From Hygrophila difformis (taxonomy: Eukaryota > Streptophyta > Magnoliopsida > Lamiales > Acanthaceae): 64,000 bases of DNA. The stretch is from the NCBI GenBank assembly GCA_030278955.1, contig JAOANR010000011.1, positions 24,990,403 through 25,054,402 on the forward strand. Reading direction: 5' to 3'. The translations under genes were made by a program, and so were the position numbers. Shown here piece by piece: positions 32,653 through 44,868 of the stretch. The notes below the pieces were generated by a model. The model was given only the letters and a program-made list of their open reading frames with translations, was not told where the DNA came from and made no database searches. Numbering within the stretch: position 1 is the stretch's first letter; the number at the start of each line of letters is the position of its first letter.

Positions 32653-34720
32653 TTATGGAGATGTATGTAGCCAAATCCTTTTAAATTGCATAAATCTGCC
32701 CAGTTGCATGTCGGAAATATTTATTACCTTCTTCTCCAAATTTCCAGTACTCTGGTTCATGGTACTCAACGTTCCTGGACAACATACTAATAATTTAGCA
32801 CCAAGACATTAACATAAAAGGAGGAGGATATGCTAATGGATTTCAGGAATTACTTTTGGGCAAGAACTGGTCCAGACTTCATACAACCTATGTAAACCCG
32901 GGGTTTTGATCGATGACGAGCAAGAGTTGCAGCTAATGTACCTATATGAGCAAAGCAAATAATCACCACTGTCAATGGCAAAATATCTTACAAAAGTTGT
33001 ACACTAAAATATTAATAGTAACTTATCACTAACCCAAATTAACATGCACATCGTCATCAACCTTGATGTAAAAATCAGCATCCCATTTTGCTACAGCAGT
33101 GGCAAAGAAAATCTTTGTTTTTGCAGACAGTTCATGATATCCTTCAACGTGCTCCTACGGTATTGAAGATGGCAGTTTAGAAACTGTACGGATTTTTGAA
33201 GATGGAAAAAGAAATAAAATAATATATTCATTGTACCAGCCGGAGAAAATCCTTGTGTTGAGCTTCCTCAGAGTCAAGAGCTCTATCCAATATACTGTTA
33301 GATGTTGCACTGTATCGAGTATCAACCAAGAAAGGTTCTAATTAATATAAGCTGCAAGACAACTCCAAGATTCTGTATCTGGACAAAAAGCTCACAAGCT
33401 ATGCATATAGATTCCAGACATTCCATAACACAGAAACATTGAAGGCCAAAACTTTGAAGCCATTTTGGGGAAAAGATAGCAGTAGCATAGGAACGTTTAT
33501 CCATGAATTGAGAAACAGAATCCATTAAAATAATAGCCAGTTGGAATGTAAATCGTCAAAACCCCCATACATCGGTACTCCTGAGAAACATATCACAAAA
33601 CCCTTGAGCAACAATATGCCTCAAAACTTCCTCTTTTATCATGAGATCAGTCTGCAATTGCGTAATAAGTTTTAAAGCCAACGAAAAAAGACATGAGCGG
33701 CACAAATAAGCTTTTAGAAACATGCCATAAGTGGAATAATGGGGTCATCTTCATCACTTCATTAAATCATCAGGCATCACCATTGAATACATATCAACAA
33801 TGTCGATAAAGGAAGCGTATACACCAGACCGGGCAACCAAAATGGGCAACATTACCTGTGTCCAATCATAAATCTCACAACAATGCCCTTCTCCTGCTCC
33901 AATTTTCTAAGCTGGTCACCTGAACAAGTAATAAGTTACCGGCGCACCTCAGTTCGGCAAAACGCTGAACACACCTAAATTAAGACTACACGACGAAGTA
34001 TGTGTATCTCACCTTGGGGCATCCAAGTCTCTCGGACAGAGTCACGCCTCTTCCTACTGCTGAAAGCTGTATTGATGCCAATTACCATAAATGCCTTTCT
34101 CCTGGGAGGACCCTCATTGGATGTTACAGAAACATTTGGTTTCAATTTCTCTGGAACAGTCCTAGCTGCAGACAACTACATCTGCAGCATCGAAATTGAT
34201 TTGTCCAATGACCTAAAACACAAACATGCGATTAGATTCAGTTTTCGTATATGCTGCAAGAGAAAAGAAAGTAGAAAGTTACGATTAGGAACTTTTGAAC
34301 TCACTGGATTGCTTCGTGGGTTTTGTACACCTCACTCATTGCATATTTATCCTGATCTCCCGCTTTCTATTACACAAATCCGACCACGCAGAGGTTAAAA
34401 AAAAGCGGAAAAGAAACGATTGAAAGCAGGAATCTTTGCCCCAAATCCAGAACCCCCACCAAATCTAAATCTTATCTTGGATATTCACTTGAAAATTAAT
34501 AATGCCAAATTTTGATGAGCATCATAAAATTGCTAAGTCCATTGTTTTCAAGAGGACACAACCCTCAAAAAATGTGGATTATAACGACTTCAACTTCAAA
34601 AAATATACTAAAGATCGAACCTTTTTCTTTGTACTGCAATCCTCAGAGACGATCTGCAGCTCCTGATCTCGTCTTTGCTGAGTTATGAGCTGATTATTGG
34701 ATTCAAAAATCTGCTTCTGC
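32653..34720 (-). pseudogene. GT31 beta-1,3-galactosyltransferase pseudogene (first fragment set)
   Basis: Seven or more minus-strand exons match plant Golgi beta-1,3-galactosyltransferases of family GT31. They include RRDQELQIVSEDCSTKKK (about 34,640), YAMSEVYKTHEAIQ (34,325-34,375), SLDKSISMLQM then a TAG then [20 protein letters not shown] (34,008-34,215), KLEQEKGIVVRFMIGH (33,856-33,919), SILDRALDSEEAQHKDFLRL (33,238-33,298), [16 protein letters not shown] with the metal-binding DDD (33,035-33,155), [14 protein letters not shown] (32,858-32,943) and [13 protein letters not shown] through ISINQ with an internal TAA (32,653-32,775). Two stops and the lack of later exons make it a pseudogene. 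Confidence 0.88.
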
Positions 34721-34865
34721 TGGATCGGAACCCCCGCACAACCGCTCCCGACGACGATTGGCCAGCAGCAATTTGCGATTGAGTCTGAAGGAGGCGACCA
34801 CCGCAGACAACCTTGGGGCTTTTACGAACAATCCCTACTCCAACAATTTACAGAAATCAGAACCC

Positions 34866-34997
34866 GAGGGATTTGCAAACACTGTACACTTGATATTTAG
34901 TGGGCTTGATTTCCTTCTTCGCGAGCTTCGCCTCCTCCACGAAATTAACAAACTTGCACACCGTCGAATCCCTCGGCTTCACATCCTCGGATCCCAT
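34866..34997 (-). pseudogene. ADNT1-like mitochondrial carrier, first exon with 5' flank
   Basis: From an ATG at 34,997 the minus strand reads MGSEDVKPRDSTVCKFVNF, VEEAKLAKKEIKPTK and VCKSL, matching the N-terminus of plant adenine nucleotide transporter ADNT1, in which MASEDVK and ICKSLFAGG occur. The frame ends three codons later where the carrier repeats should begin. About 460 bp of CT-rich upstream sequence separates it from the Helitron-type 5' end at 35,464, so a host 5' UTR and promoter may have been captured with it. Confidence 0.7.
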
Positions 34998-35404
34998 CAA
35001 ACGCCCAAAAAAATCGAACAAAAAAACAAGGAAAAAAGAAAAGGCAGAAAAAAAACCCTACGCCGATGATCTGGAAGACGGGAGAATTCCAAATTCCAGG
35101 CGAAAGAGTCTCCTCTCGACGCAGTGGCGGTGGCGGAGTAAGGGGATTAGGGTTTCCCAACGGCGCCGGAGGCGGCGGAAGGTGAGAGGGTCGATGGGGG
35201 GGTCCGACTCGCGATTTCGTGAAGACGGATGAGAAGTCGGGGAATGAAATGGAAATGTGAGACAGCAGAGCAGAATGAAATGTGAGACGGAAAAAAAGAA
35301 ATGGAGGTGGAGAAATGAGACTGAAGAGAATCGATCCCGGATAAGTATAATCAAATCCACCATAACATTTTGATCCGACGGTTATAATTTCAATTGGATT
35401 TAAG

Positions 35405-35464
35405 ATCCAACGGCTCAGAATGAAATGAGAGATTAGAGTTCTCCCGTTTATATAGTATAATAGA
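35405..35464 (-). mobile_element. Helitron-type 5' terminus (minus strand)
   Basis: Reading left from 35,464, the minus strand begins TCTATTATACTATATAAACG and GGAGAACTC. Plant Helitrons start with TC followed by just this kind of TA-rich TCTMTAYTATATT sequence. It lies immediately after another Helitron-type 3' end (CTAG). The element body would contain the ADNT1, GT31 and bZIP pieces, all on the same strand. Confidence 0.65.
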
Positions 35465-35590
35465 CTAGTTAAATACATGTGCGATGCACAGCGTAAAAGG
35501 AATGTACAACTGCCTATGGAGAAAAAATGAAATAATTATACATAAGTGTTCTTATTATTGTTCTTATTATGTTTAAAGGGAAGTGCGCAG
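35465..35590 (-). mobile_element. Helitron-type 3' terminus (minus strand)
   Basis: On the minus strand GGCAGTTGTACATT is followed by hairpin TGTGC-ATC-GCACA (35,490-35,478), nine bases, then CTAG (35,468-35,465) and a T. These are the Helitron rules: short GC hairpin about ten bases before CTRR, insertion before T. The subterminal GGCAGTTGTAC motif is shared with the ends at 3,877 and 46,786, making one family. The eIF3m and WDR12 pieces lie upstream on the same strand. Confidence 0.8.
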
Positions 35591-35724
35591 GGATGAGGAA
35601 GCCAAATTTAGACAACATACTGTAAAATTTACTTAGAGCTGAAATTTTCTAACACCCACAAATCAAGAGAAACAAATGCGAAATACACGAGTTCAAAAAA
35701 TACCTAGGAATGTAATTTAATAAC

Positions 35725-35876
35725 AATGGAGATTCAGTGCAAGAGGACTAAATGGACCAAAATAAAAATTTAGGATTGAATTGACAAAAGATAAAAGAAA
35801 AAAAGACTAATATAATGTCTCCGTGTCATGTTTAAATTTAAACGATTGCCAAGTCAGTCATTAGAGCATAATTAAT
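35725..35876 (-). repeat. Relic arm of the foldback family
   Basis: GAGGACTAAATGGACC through TTGACAAAAGATAAAAG and the GAGCATAATTAAT region resemble the right arm of the foldback element at 49,380-49,530, with many changes. Only part of one arm remains and a MITE lies against it. Confidence 0.6.
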
Positions 35877-35877
35877 A

Positions 35878-36066
35878 CTCCCTCCGTCCCACTCCAAGTG
35901 TCTTATTACTGTTTGGCACGGGAATTAAGGTAGAGTTGGTTTGTGAGTATATGGTGGGGTCCACATAGTTGTTGGAGGGAAAATTATTTCTATTTATAGA
36001 AAGAAGACATTTGTAATGGGACATCCAAAAATAGTAAGTATGACATTTGGAATGGGACAGAGGGAG
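35878..36066. mobile_element. Stowaway-type MITE
   Basis: 189 bp, with inverted termini CTCCCTCCGTCCCA and TGGGACAGAGGGAG, flanked by TA on both sides. No coding capacity. This is the standard structure of Tc1/mariner-derived Stowaway MITEs. Confidence 0.88.
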
Positions 36067-36241
36067 TAAATAAGCCCTGTGTCAGGAAAATATTCAAAAG
36101 CTGGTATGCTGGAGCATATTTAATATCTTTCTCCAGTTGTGCTATAGCAAGAATGTCTAGAAAATTGCCCTAGCAGACAATATACAATGATGTTCAATTA
36201 ACCTGCATTGTCTTAAAACAACCCACAATGGTATATGGTAT

Positions 36242-36668
36242 GACCTCAAACATATCTGTCAACTTAGAAAATTCAATAACAACACGCACAACTGCTTCTT
36301 TAGATTCAGCTATAACTACAACATCTTCACCATTAAATGTTTCCAGATACTTGACAAGAAAAGTAAACGACTCTCTCGAAAAGGTAAAATTCAAGACCAA
36401 TGAAAGTAGAACATTAGTCACCAGGCTCAGACCAACCTTTACCTAAGAAACATGTGTATGTAGACTTCATGAAGAAATATAAAAACCGTTGATATGCAAA
36501 CTTCTCACCTCTTCGTATCCCCCAAAGTATTAGCAACGGTGAGAAACAGATCCCTCTTATCCCTGATTCCGATATCCCACTCCCTCAAGAAGTTATCCAT
36601 CATCTTGAAAGTTGGTATAATATATTCGGTGACCTTTGCTGCCAAGTTGAGAGCCGTCATGTAACTGG
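36242..36668 (-). pseudogene. eIF3m fragment (two exons)
   Basis: The exon 36,510-36,668 reads ALNLAAKVTEYIIPTFKMM then DNFLREWDIGIRDKRDLFLT. The exon 36,242-about 36,385 reads ESFTFLVKYLETFNGED and SKEAVVRVVIEFSK. Both match the helical part of translation initiation factor 3 subunit M just upstream of its PCI domain. The PCI domain and the N-terminus are absent. It is on the same strand as the adjacent WDR12 piece and the Helitron-type 3' end at 35,465. Confidence 0.8.
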
Positions 36669-36771
36669 ACCAGAATGCCCATCTAGTACATGTGTGACAT
36701 TAACCAAAGAAGATGACATCATAGAAGTTTTGAATTAATCTTAATTGATGCACAGTTATGCATTCTTACCT

Positions 36772-37061
36772 ACCAAAACCATCGTAGCATCCCGTCAAAA
36801 TATACCTGTCAGGAAAACAAGGAACTCTAAGGCACTGACAGAATAAATTCCGTAACCAGCAATACGAATTATCATGAAGTATGTCAAAAGCTAGATCAGA
36901 CTAATTGACAAGAATAAAATGAGTTGCAATTATCACAAGCCTAAATGCATACCGGTCATTGGAACCATCAACTTCACTAACCCAATCATCATGTAATAAA
37001 GGTTCTTGCTGCCTTGCAGCAACGGCATTAATGTACTGAATTTCAAGTACTTTTTCCTGAG
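36772..37061 (-). pseudogene. WDR12/YTM1-like fragment (copy B, fuller)
   Basis: The exon 36,953-37,061 reads AQEKVLEIQYINAVAARQQE, PLLHDDWVSEVDGSNDR, and after a good intron the piece 36,775-36,805 gives YILTGCYDGFGR. This matches WDR12/YTM1, the PeBoW-complex WD protein of 60S ribosome assembly, across the junction of its N-terminal domain and first WD repeat. Nothing else of the propeller follows. The right part of this fragment is the one repeated at 1-80. Confidence 0.75.
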
Positions 37062-37728
37062 CATTGTTACATAACCACAATAAATTTAATAAAGAGAAGC
37101 ATGATGGAACTGGTCTTGGGTGGACAGCAAATCCAGGATGTTTTCAAGCAACAAATAACCAGTTTAGCATACACAAGTTCTAATGTATCATCAAATCATT
37201 TCACCATAATGTCCATATTATTATATCCTACTGCGTTCAAGCAAAAACTTACAGTAGAAATTCCTTTGGCTGTTGTGCTGTAAGAAATCCCTAGTGACAT
37301 CCGAACCAGCTCCCCACAAATTAAGAAATCAAAAGGTTCAGATTCCCAATTGTTGTGCTGTAAGAGTAAAAAGAAAACTGTCAAACTGGACAGAATAAGA
37401 TAAATTGAGAGCGAACCCCTCGGACTACCTTTAGCTCAGTTCCTGCTCCCCAAAGTGTTTTGGAGGCCGGCTTGGGGAGTTATCTCTGAATGAAATTTGT
37501 ATAAAGAAATAATCTTTATGTCCAACTCACTCTTAGCTCCATACTTGTTACATTATCTTAATATCACGTTGCTTGTTCCACCATCCTTGGCCTTCATCTC
37601 TGACTAACACACCTTGCATATTTCTTTGATTGTCACCCTAGATAATCAATCTAGAGTAACATGGATAGAACTTTCAGTTACTCTTTCGAGCATGGTTAAC
37701 TTATTGTAACCTTGCAACATTTTTGCAG
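37062..37728. other. Spacer between minus- and plus-strand fragments
   Basis: AT-rich. This is where strand orientation of captured pieces switches from minus (WDR12) to plus (DEK1), so two element boundaries should lie here; I could not identify them with confidence. Same content at 81-747. Confidence 0.45.
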
Positions 37729-38508
37729 GGGCTGTTGCAGTTCTTCTTCTTTTGGCTGTTGGGTTGTTATGTGCAAATGAACTTTGTGTTGTATATGTTA
37801 TTGCGGGCTCCAAGGCATCACAGCGGTATTCACCTTCTGGATTTTTCTTTGGTGTGGGGGAAATTGCCTTAGCAATTAACATGCTCTTCATTTGCAGGAT
37901 GGTCTTCAATGGTATGTCTGCATTTGTTTTCCATGGACATTAGAAGTTTTTGTTATATACTTGCTATACTCATCTTTTTTGTATGAATCTTACAGGCAAT
38001 GGGGTCAACATTGACGAGTATGTCAGAAGGGCATATAAGTTTGCTTATTCTGATTGTATTGAAGTGGGTCCTGTGTCTTGCTTACCTGAACCACCAGATC
38101 CTAATGAATTGTACGCAACAATCTAGAAGGCAAGCCTTACTTTTAATTATTTGGATAATCTCATTATTCTCTGGCCAGTTGCCTTAATACACATATTTTC
38201 CTTTTGGACCGGATTCACACTCTTTTGCATTAGTAATGTACCTCACTAAGTTGCTCTTTTATATAATACATGCTCGTTGCATGCAGCCATGGTGCTCCCT
38301 TTTTATGTCCATTTTGTGATGTTAACTTGAGCTTCTTTTTTTTTTAATCTCTTGTGGCATTATGTTTGACCCTTCCAGGGCTTTGCACCTTGGGCTTCTC
38401 TATTTTGGATCCCTTTTAGTCTGCTTTTATATTCGATCTTGTATGGCCTGACAACAAAAGACTTACACTGGCTTGGAGCAATTACATCAGCTGCAATAAT
38501 TACTCTTG
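37729..38508 (+). pseudogene. DEK1: DEK1 membrane-region fragment, copy B
   Basis: Same three pieces and the same two frame breaks as at 748-1,527; no differences seen inside the exons. The shared damage shows that the fragment was already dead before the duplication. Confidence 0.85.
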
Positions 38509-40199
38509 GTAATTTCATGTCGCCGTTGCTTGTTTTTGGCTTGATCTCATCAATAGGAAAGGGTACTCCCGTTACAGTTCCCCTAACACGGTGAATTCCT
38601 TCTCTAGGAATAAAAACATATTCGCCCGAAATAGAATGGATTAGACTTTTCAGGTGGAGAGATTTCTGCCATAAAAGAGAGGGCTCACACCCCTTATTAG
38701 ATTAGAGGGACTTATTTTTTGTTTAGCACGTTCCAATAAAAAGAACTTTTATCACTTTTTGGATTGGTTGAAAATTATATCACTATGTATTTCATACACA
38801 TATGCACTTGTGTTAGGACAAAACGTTTAGTTTGTTTCTGGCAATGGTTGTGTTTGGTGGCTGATATGAAATTAACTTGTATCAAACACTTTGTAATCCT
38901 TTTTCGGCTTGTCGTTGAAATTTCTGACTATCTATGCTTGCTGAGATGTTGTCCTGACTGTGTTTATTGACTTCTTGGCAGATATAACTTTTATCATTCA
39001 AAATTACGGAGCGCTCACACCGTTGGCAAAGGGTTGCTAGGAACCTAATTGTGTTATCTCTATGTTTGAGGTAAACTATAATGTTATCTTTATTTGTTTT
39101 TGTTAAATAATGGAACTAAATGTTGGTATATTATATTGGATTTGTGTTACATTTCTACTCGCGTTCAATCACTTTCTTGAGTTTTGTTTTCGAACCTTCT
39201 TGCCATGATTTAGCTTTCCTTGCTAAAGTGTGGTACTGGTTTTCTGCGACACTATGTCAAACCCATTTTGTTTGGCTTTTGTTTTCCTCTTTTCTTTTTC
39301 TGGCTATATATAAACTTGTTTTGTATATCTTTGTTCTGATGAATTTAATTATTTATTTGGCATCACAATCAGACTCAAATTACTAAGAATATTTTAACTT
39401 TTTACTTGCTATACTAATGTAAGGATCTGCAATCAAAGCCATTTGTTTGCAAAACTGGTCCATACACTGGTGCTGGGAGTGGGAGATTGCAGCATAAAAA
39501 CTGAGGTAGCCCAAATCAACCCACCAATCAATAAATCAAACATCCACAATTTCTCTTTTATCCGTATTTGCAAAAGCTTGAGTGTTATGAATTTATGAAT
39601 TGATGGTGACACTTGAGGAACCCTGTCATTACTGTCTATTTGTGGTTCGATATTTTTTAAAATGTTGAGGAACTTTGTTGGTGCCATTGTGAAGTTATGT
39701 GATTACAAATATAGAATCCAATAAAAGAGTAAAATATCATATTCATATAGTTTCTTTATGTCATGGTAGTCACTTATGGGCTCTGGATTTGTCATTTACA
39801 GGTGCAAGTTTCTCTCAGTGACTATGACAATGTCATAGGTGCTTTGTCCTGTTTGAAGGTGAACACGACCAACTAAAGGTTATGTCGTTAGCCCAGCAAA
39901 GTGAACTGTACATCAATTTGATAGGTGCTTCGTTTTAGTCTTGTGACATCTTGGTTACAAGTTAGATCTTTCATTTCAATTTTGAGTGTGTTATTACAAT
40001 TTTCTATAATGTTTTTTTCCCCACCGCTTGAGATTATTAGTGTTCAGATAATTCTTAGACATATATTTATTCTATTATGATTTCTATAATTTGCTTAATA
40101 ATTTATACTATTGAGTGTAATAATATATTTGCTTAATAAATATGATTTATATATAATTACCTAATAGTTTAGTCAAGATAATTTAAGCCATACGTTTCA

Positions 40200-40445
40200 A
40201 TGGCAATTACAACGTTTGGAATGCCAATGGGACCATTCAGGTACCATTTTACGAGAATAGATCTATGTCTATTGTCTTGTCTACGTGTGGAATTTAACTG
40301 CAGGTATGATGATTTATATTACCTCTTAGGTTGTGTGACCTTGTTGGCTTTGGTGTTGCAATTGCTACTGGCGGACAGTATATTCTGAATTTTCCCGAAA
40401 GAACTGACAAATCAATGTTCATCTCTCTTATGCAAAGAGGATAAC
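40200..40445 (+). pseudogene. Peroxisomal multifunctional protein fragment, copy B
   Basis: Identical in the exon pieces to 3,219-3,464, including the early stop after LMQRG. Confidence 0.8.
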
Positions 40446-40760
40446 AGTCAAAGTAAAGTCCTTGTGCTGGAAAAGAAAAATGTAGTTTCACTATAAATTG
40501 CTCTTCTGATTTGGATGAGCTACTTGACTTGCATGCGGATTGCTTTTTAATAGCAACATCCACCGTGCTACTTCTTGCCCTGAATCTCTGTTATTATTAA
40601 ATTAAATTCGTGGGTATTTTTTAGATTCGTGTGTTTCGAATTTGTTTATGTTGATTTGCGGATGTTAGAAAATTTCGGCTCTAAGTAAATTTTATAGTCT
40701 TATTTTGGGCGTACTTGCCTTATAAATTAAATATAACTAAACTTCTTTGAACATAATAAG

Positions 40761-40858
40761 TATCATATAAGGAAACCACGTGCGCTCACCTACAATTTTT
40801 TTTCCTCTATGGGCAGTTGTACGCCCTTAGTACGCGGTGCATTGCGCAACTACTCTAA
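40761..40858 (+). mobile_element. Degenerate Helitron-type 3' terminus, copy B
   Basis: Copy of 3,780-3,877 with the same GC hairpin and CTAA end. Confidence 0.55.
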
Positions 40859-41815
40859 CTATCCTGACGTGTAAAAAATTAATTTCTTTACTTTAATTAT
40901 GTGATTATTAATTGTATTTCTATCAAGTTATATTTCTATATTATATTATCAAATATTATCTTATTTTTATTTTTTATATTCTTAATTTTGTGTTATTTCT
41001 TAGAATTTGTCGATCATAGGTTTAGAGGCTATCTGTTAGCTTCATAAAGGGTGGAGATAAATTGATGAATGTGTTTTTGATTGATACCAATTTGGGTGAA
41101 ATCAAGTTATTTTAATTCTGTAAAGATATGTGTTCAAGCTTGAGTAAGATTCTTATTGTGGCTGGTCTACCTTAAATTCACCAGTTTTAAATTTCCAGGA
41201 CCTCGGATTTGATACACTTTTGAGTTAGAAAACCTCTTAATTAATGCATGCATCACAATGCACTCTTCTGACGCCAGGAAAGAAAGTGGAGGAGCTCAAT
41301 GCTCATGCACGAGAAGATTTCAAAGTTAGTTATTTGTTCCTTTCCTGATATATAGGTTTTTCTTTTCTGTTTTCTAATTTCTTTTTCCTAGATTTTATTG
41401 TCTGCCGCTGCAGAAACTTGATGCCCAGAACTGTATGAAACATAAACTTGGGTGAGCTCTTTTATATCCCATTATATCTTATTCTATCATCAATTGTTAA
41501 AAATATGTGTCAATATAGACACTTGTATCTTCTAGAGTAGTTTATTAAGTAATGTTAGTAGCTTGGGGCAGTTGAAGGATATGATAAGTCAAATGGTTTA
41601 TGATTGAATTGATGAATAAATATGTGATGGAGCTATGTTTGTAATATTTGCCTTCTTGCCATGCCTGGATTTTATCATTTTATTTAATAAAAAAAGCATG
41701 GCACTAGCTGTTGTTAATGATAAGAAAACGAATTTGTATTCCCACCTGTGCTCATATTACTTAAACTTACATGAATACATTTAATTATTTATGTGCCAGA
41801 GTCCTGATTCTTAAG

Positions 41816-41930
41816 AGATACTGGGTTACTGAGATGCATGTTGATGGCTTTCGGTTTGATATTGGTTTGAATTTTTCCAGTCCGCCATACCATGAATGAG
41901 TATGGCAATGCAGTTGAAAGTGATACACTG
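41816..41930 (+). pseudogene. Isoamylase 1-type fragment, copy B
   Basis: As copy A, but reads RYWVTEMHVDGFRFDI; the Val at 41,841 agrees with functional isoamylases and with the third mosaic, so this copy keeps the older base. Confidence 0.8.
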
Positions 41931-42681
41931 TTATCATTGGTGTTTGCTACTTACTTTGGCATTTTTATTTTTAATGGATGCATCTGTTCCCTTTAATCTT
42001 TAATCAGTTACTTTTTATTTTTCCAGATTAGTGTCATCTTGCACTGCTTGCCTTGCTTGTACTAATTGCTTTCACTTTTGTTGAGTTCTTAATTAGCGGC
42101 AACTGAAATCTCTGTATGTTTAGAATTGTATACGGATTTTGATTCCAAAATAGATTTGATCTTGTGTGATACGCTTATTTGCAGTGTAGTGCCTCTTTGG
42201 AGCTAGATAAGCAAGGATTTGTTACCATACATATTTTATTGTACAGCTATGTTTTAGGGTTTTGTTGTCATTTTGTTTGCAGAATTGTTCTTTTTGTTTT
42301 TGAACAACACAATGTAAATGTTATGACCTTTTCTGACTGCATCTTGATTGTCTTCTTACATTGAAATTATTTAGTTTATAGCAAACGGAGAAGCCAAGCT
42401 TTTAGTTGTAACTCAGTAGATGTTTTGCTATATGCTACAAGGGATATGCTGCTGACTGACATGATCTCCAAGTTACTTATCCCTGGATTAGTTGACCAGC
42501 TATGTTCGTCGAAGAAAAAAATCTTACCAGATTTCTTAAAAAAATCGAACAAGGGAGCATAATAACAGTACTATTTACCTCTGTATTTCATGCTAGGTGT
42601 GCATGCATGCCTTATATGCTTTTCATGGTTGCTATTTTTTTCCCTTTTTTGGTGATAACTTTTTGTGATGACGCTCTATCA

Positions 42682-43498
42682 GGTATCAGATACCAGAGGA
42701 TTGGCCATATAAAGAAGCTCGGAGGCTCTTTTAAGAACCATGTGTTTCCACTGATTATAAAATTGAGCTCAAGTGGACTCCGCCAGATGAAGAAGTGATT
42801 TGACTTTCGCAAACATTTTTTAGATTGTTTTTGGCTATGTCCTTGTTGGCATCACAATGGTTGATGACGGATTATGGTTTTTTCTTTTATTTGTTCTGCT
42901 TCAGGGGCTGATAAACTTTTGGGTGAATGAAAATGTGTTCAACAGTGAGAGAATAAGTAAGGTATGTTGACACTTTTCTCTTATTCCCTTTTTCCTCCAT
43001 TCTGTGTGATGACATGAAGAGAGAATCACACTGTTGCCTAATTGCTGCTCTGACATGTTTAGGCAATAGAAAAGATTAAGGCAGCCAAGAACAAATCTTC
43101 ACAGGGCAGGTATGGATTTGTTGAGTAGATTTAAATCAATATTTTTCCTTGATAAGTACCGTTTTCTCATTGGTTTCTGTGAACGGGTTAGAATCATTCT
43201 TCAAACCAGTTGCTAACACAACAATTCCTGCCAAGCGACAGGTATGCTATTCTTCAAACCTATGTTTGTAGACTGCATTTTCATTTCTGATGGCAAACAA
43301 TGTAAGAGTTGTTACATCTACTTATCTGTGCTGCTTGGTTTTTGATATTTTAATTGTCATAGTTGTATAATATGTACTTATCATAGATGGTTGTGACTTG
43401 TGAAATTATGCACAACTTAAAAACAGGAAACGACCGAGAAGGAATCTGCTAACAAAAAGGTAAAGGCCAGGGCTGGTGCAGGCAAGAAGAAGAAATAG
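42682..43498 (+). pseudogene. FEN1: FEN1 C-terminal fragment, copy B
   Basis: Same five pieces, same TAA after ARRLF and same missing acceptor before the PIP box as copy A. One coding difference lies in the basic tail (Gly here, Asp in copy A). A 1-bp indel sits in the first intron's T run. Confidence 0.88.
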
Positions 43499-43950
43499 TT
43501 TTCCCATGTATTCATATGTTTATGATCTTAGACTTACTGCGAGCAATTGAGATGGGAGGGGAGTCATTTTACACATGGATGCTGATCCTTTAGACTGGGG
43601 CACCAGGTGAGGGAATGCACAAAGGGCAAAGGGCTGCCTTTTAATTGTATTTGTACCCTTTCATATTGATATTTCCTACTAAAAAACAAATTACTAATGA
43701 TTAAATAAATAATGTAAATACTACTTCTGTCAATTAACAGCGTAAATACTACTCCTCTCCCTGAGGCAATGAGGCCCAACAATATTATTTTATAGGTAAT
43801 AAATAAATAAATTCCATAAACAATAAATTAATATTAATTATATTCCGATTCAAAAGGAGATCAGATTTCAATTTAATATTGTATTTGATATGTTTTTCTA
43901 TTTTATTTTGGAGCTTTTGTGCTAATACTGGTTAATTGTTTCTGATACAG

Positions 43951-44586
43951 GGCGAAGAGGTTGATTACCGAGGTGTACTTCATCGTGATGGCTCTGCTCT
44001 GATGTCTGTTTCTTTGAATCAATTGAAGGTGTGTCGTGTTTTGATGTTTGTATAAAGAAATGTTTTCATTCCTTCCTGTGCTTCTTGTTTTAACTTATGA
44101 TAATCATCTGCTTAATGTTGTTTTAAATAGGCACCTGAGCTTCTATACAAGTATTTAGCGGCAAAACTTGTTGGAATGCCATTCAAGGTAAGAACTGAAA
44201 ATCCTTCAATCCTGCTGGATATGGAATTTCAATTTTCTAAATCGTAATTTTCATAACATAATTGATATAAATGCAGGATCTGGCAAGTGTCGATTCAATC
44301 TTGTTGAGAGAGCTTCCCCCAGTCGATGATAAAGATGCTGTAAGCAATCCATTTTGTGGCAAGATTTTGAACCATCACCATAAATAACTATTCTGTTGCC
44401 TTTTGCATGAACATGACATGAGCGTTTTTCCATCACTATCTCCAGCGTCTCGCTCTCAAGCGGTTGATAAACATTAGTATGGGAGTTATAGTTCCTTTAT
44501 CCGAGCAGCTGACGAAACCATTGCCCCATGCCATGGTTTTGACTCTTCAGGACTTGTCCACTGGTGCCCGCAAACTTCTTCCAGAA
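43951..44586 (+). pseudogene. Unrecognised four-exon gene fragment, copy B
   Basis: No differences seen from 6,969-7,604; all four pieces are open and in phase. Confidence 0.5.
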
Positions 44587-44722
44587 GGTGCACATTCTCT
44601 CTAAAGCCCAAAACCATTTTGAATCCACCGAAGATGAAATATGTCGCGTTTATCTTTTTTTCTTGAGGGGTTTGGGTTTGAATGGAGCTTTGACTGTTTT
44701 TATTGGTTTTTGGGTGAGGTGT

Positions 44723-44868
44723 AGTTGCTTGAGGATTTGATTAGAAGGAAAGATCCATCAGAAGCGGAAACTTAGGCCTCTCTTAATTTTCTGTTGGATG
44801 GTGCTGGTGAAGCTTTGATTTGTGCTTTTTTGGTGCTTTTGAGAGATAAAGGCGAAACTTATGAAGAA
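44723..44868 (+). pseudogene. Anthranilate phosphoribosyltransferase fragment, copy B
   Basis: Same as 7,741-7,886, including the internal TAG. Confidence 0.8.
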
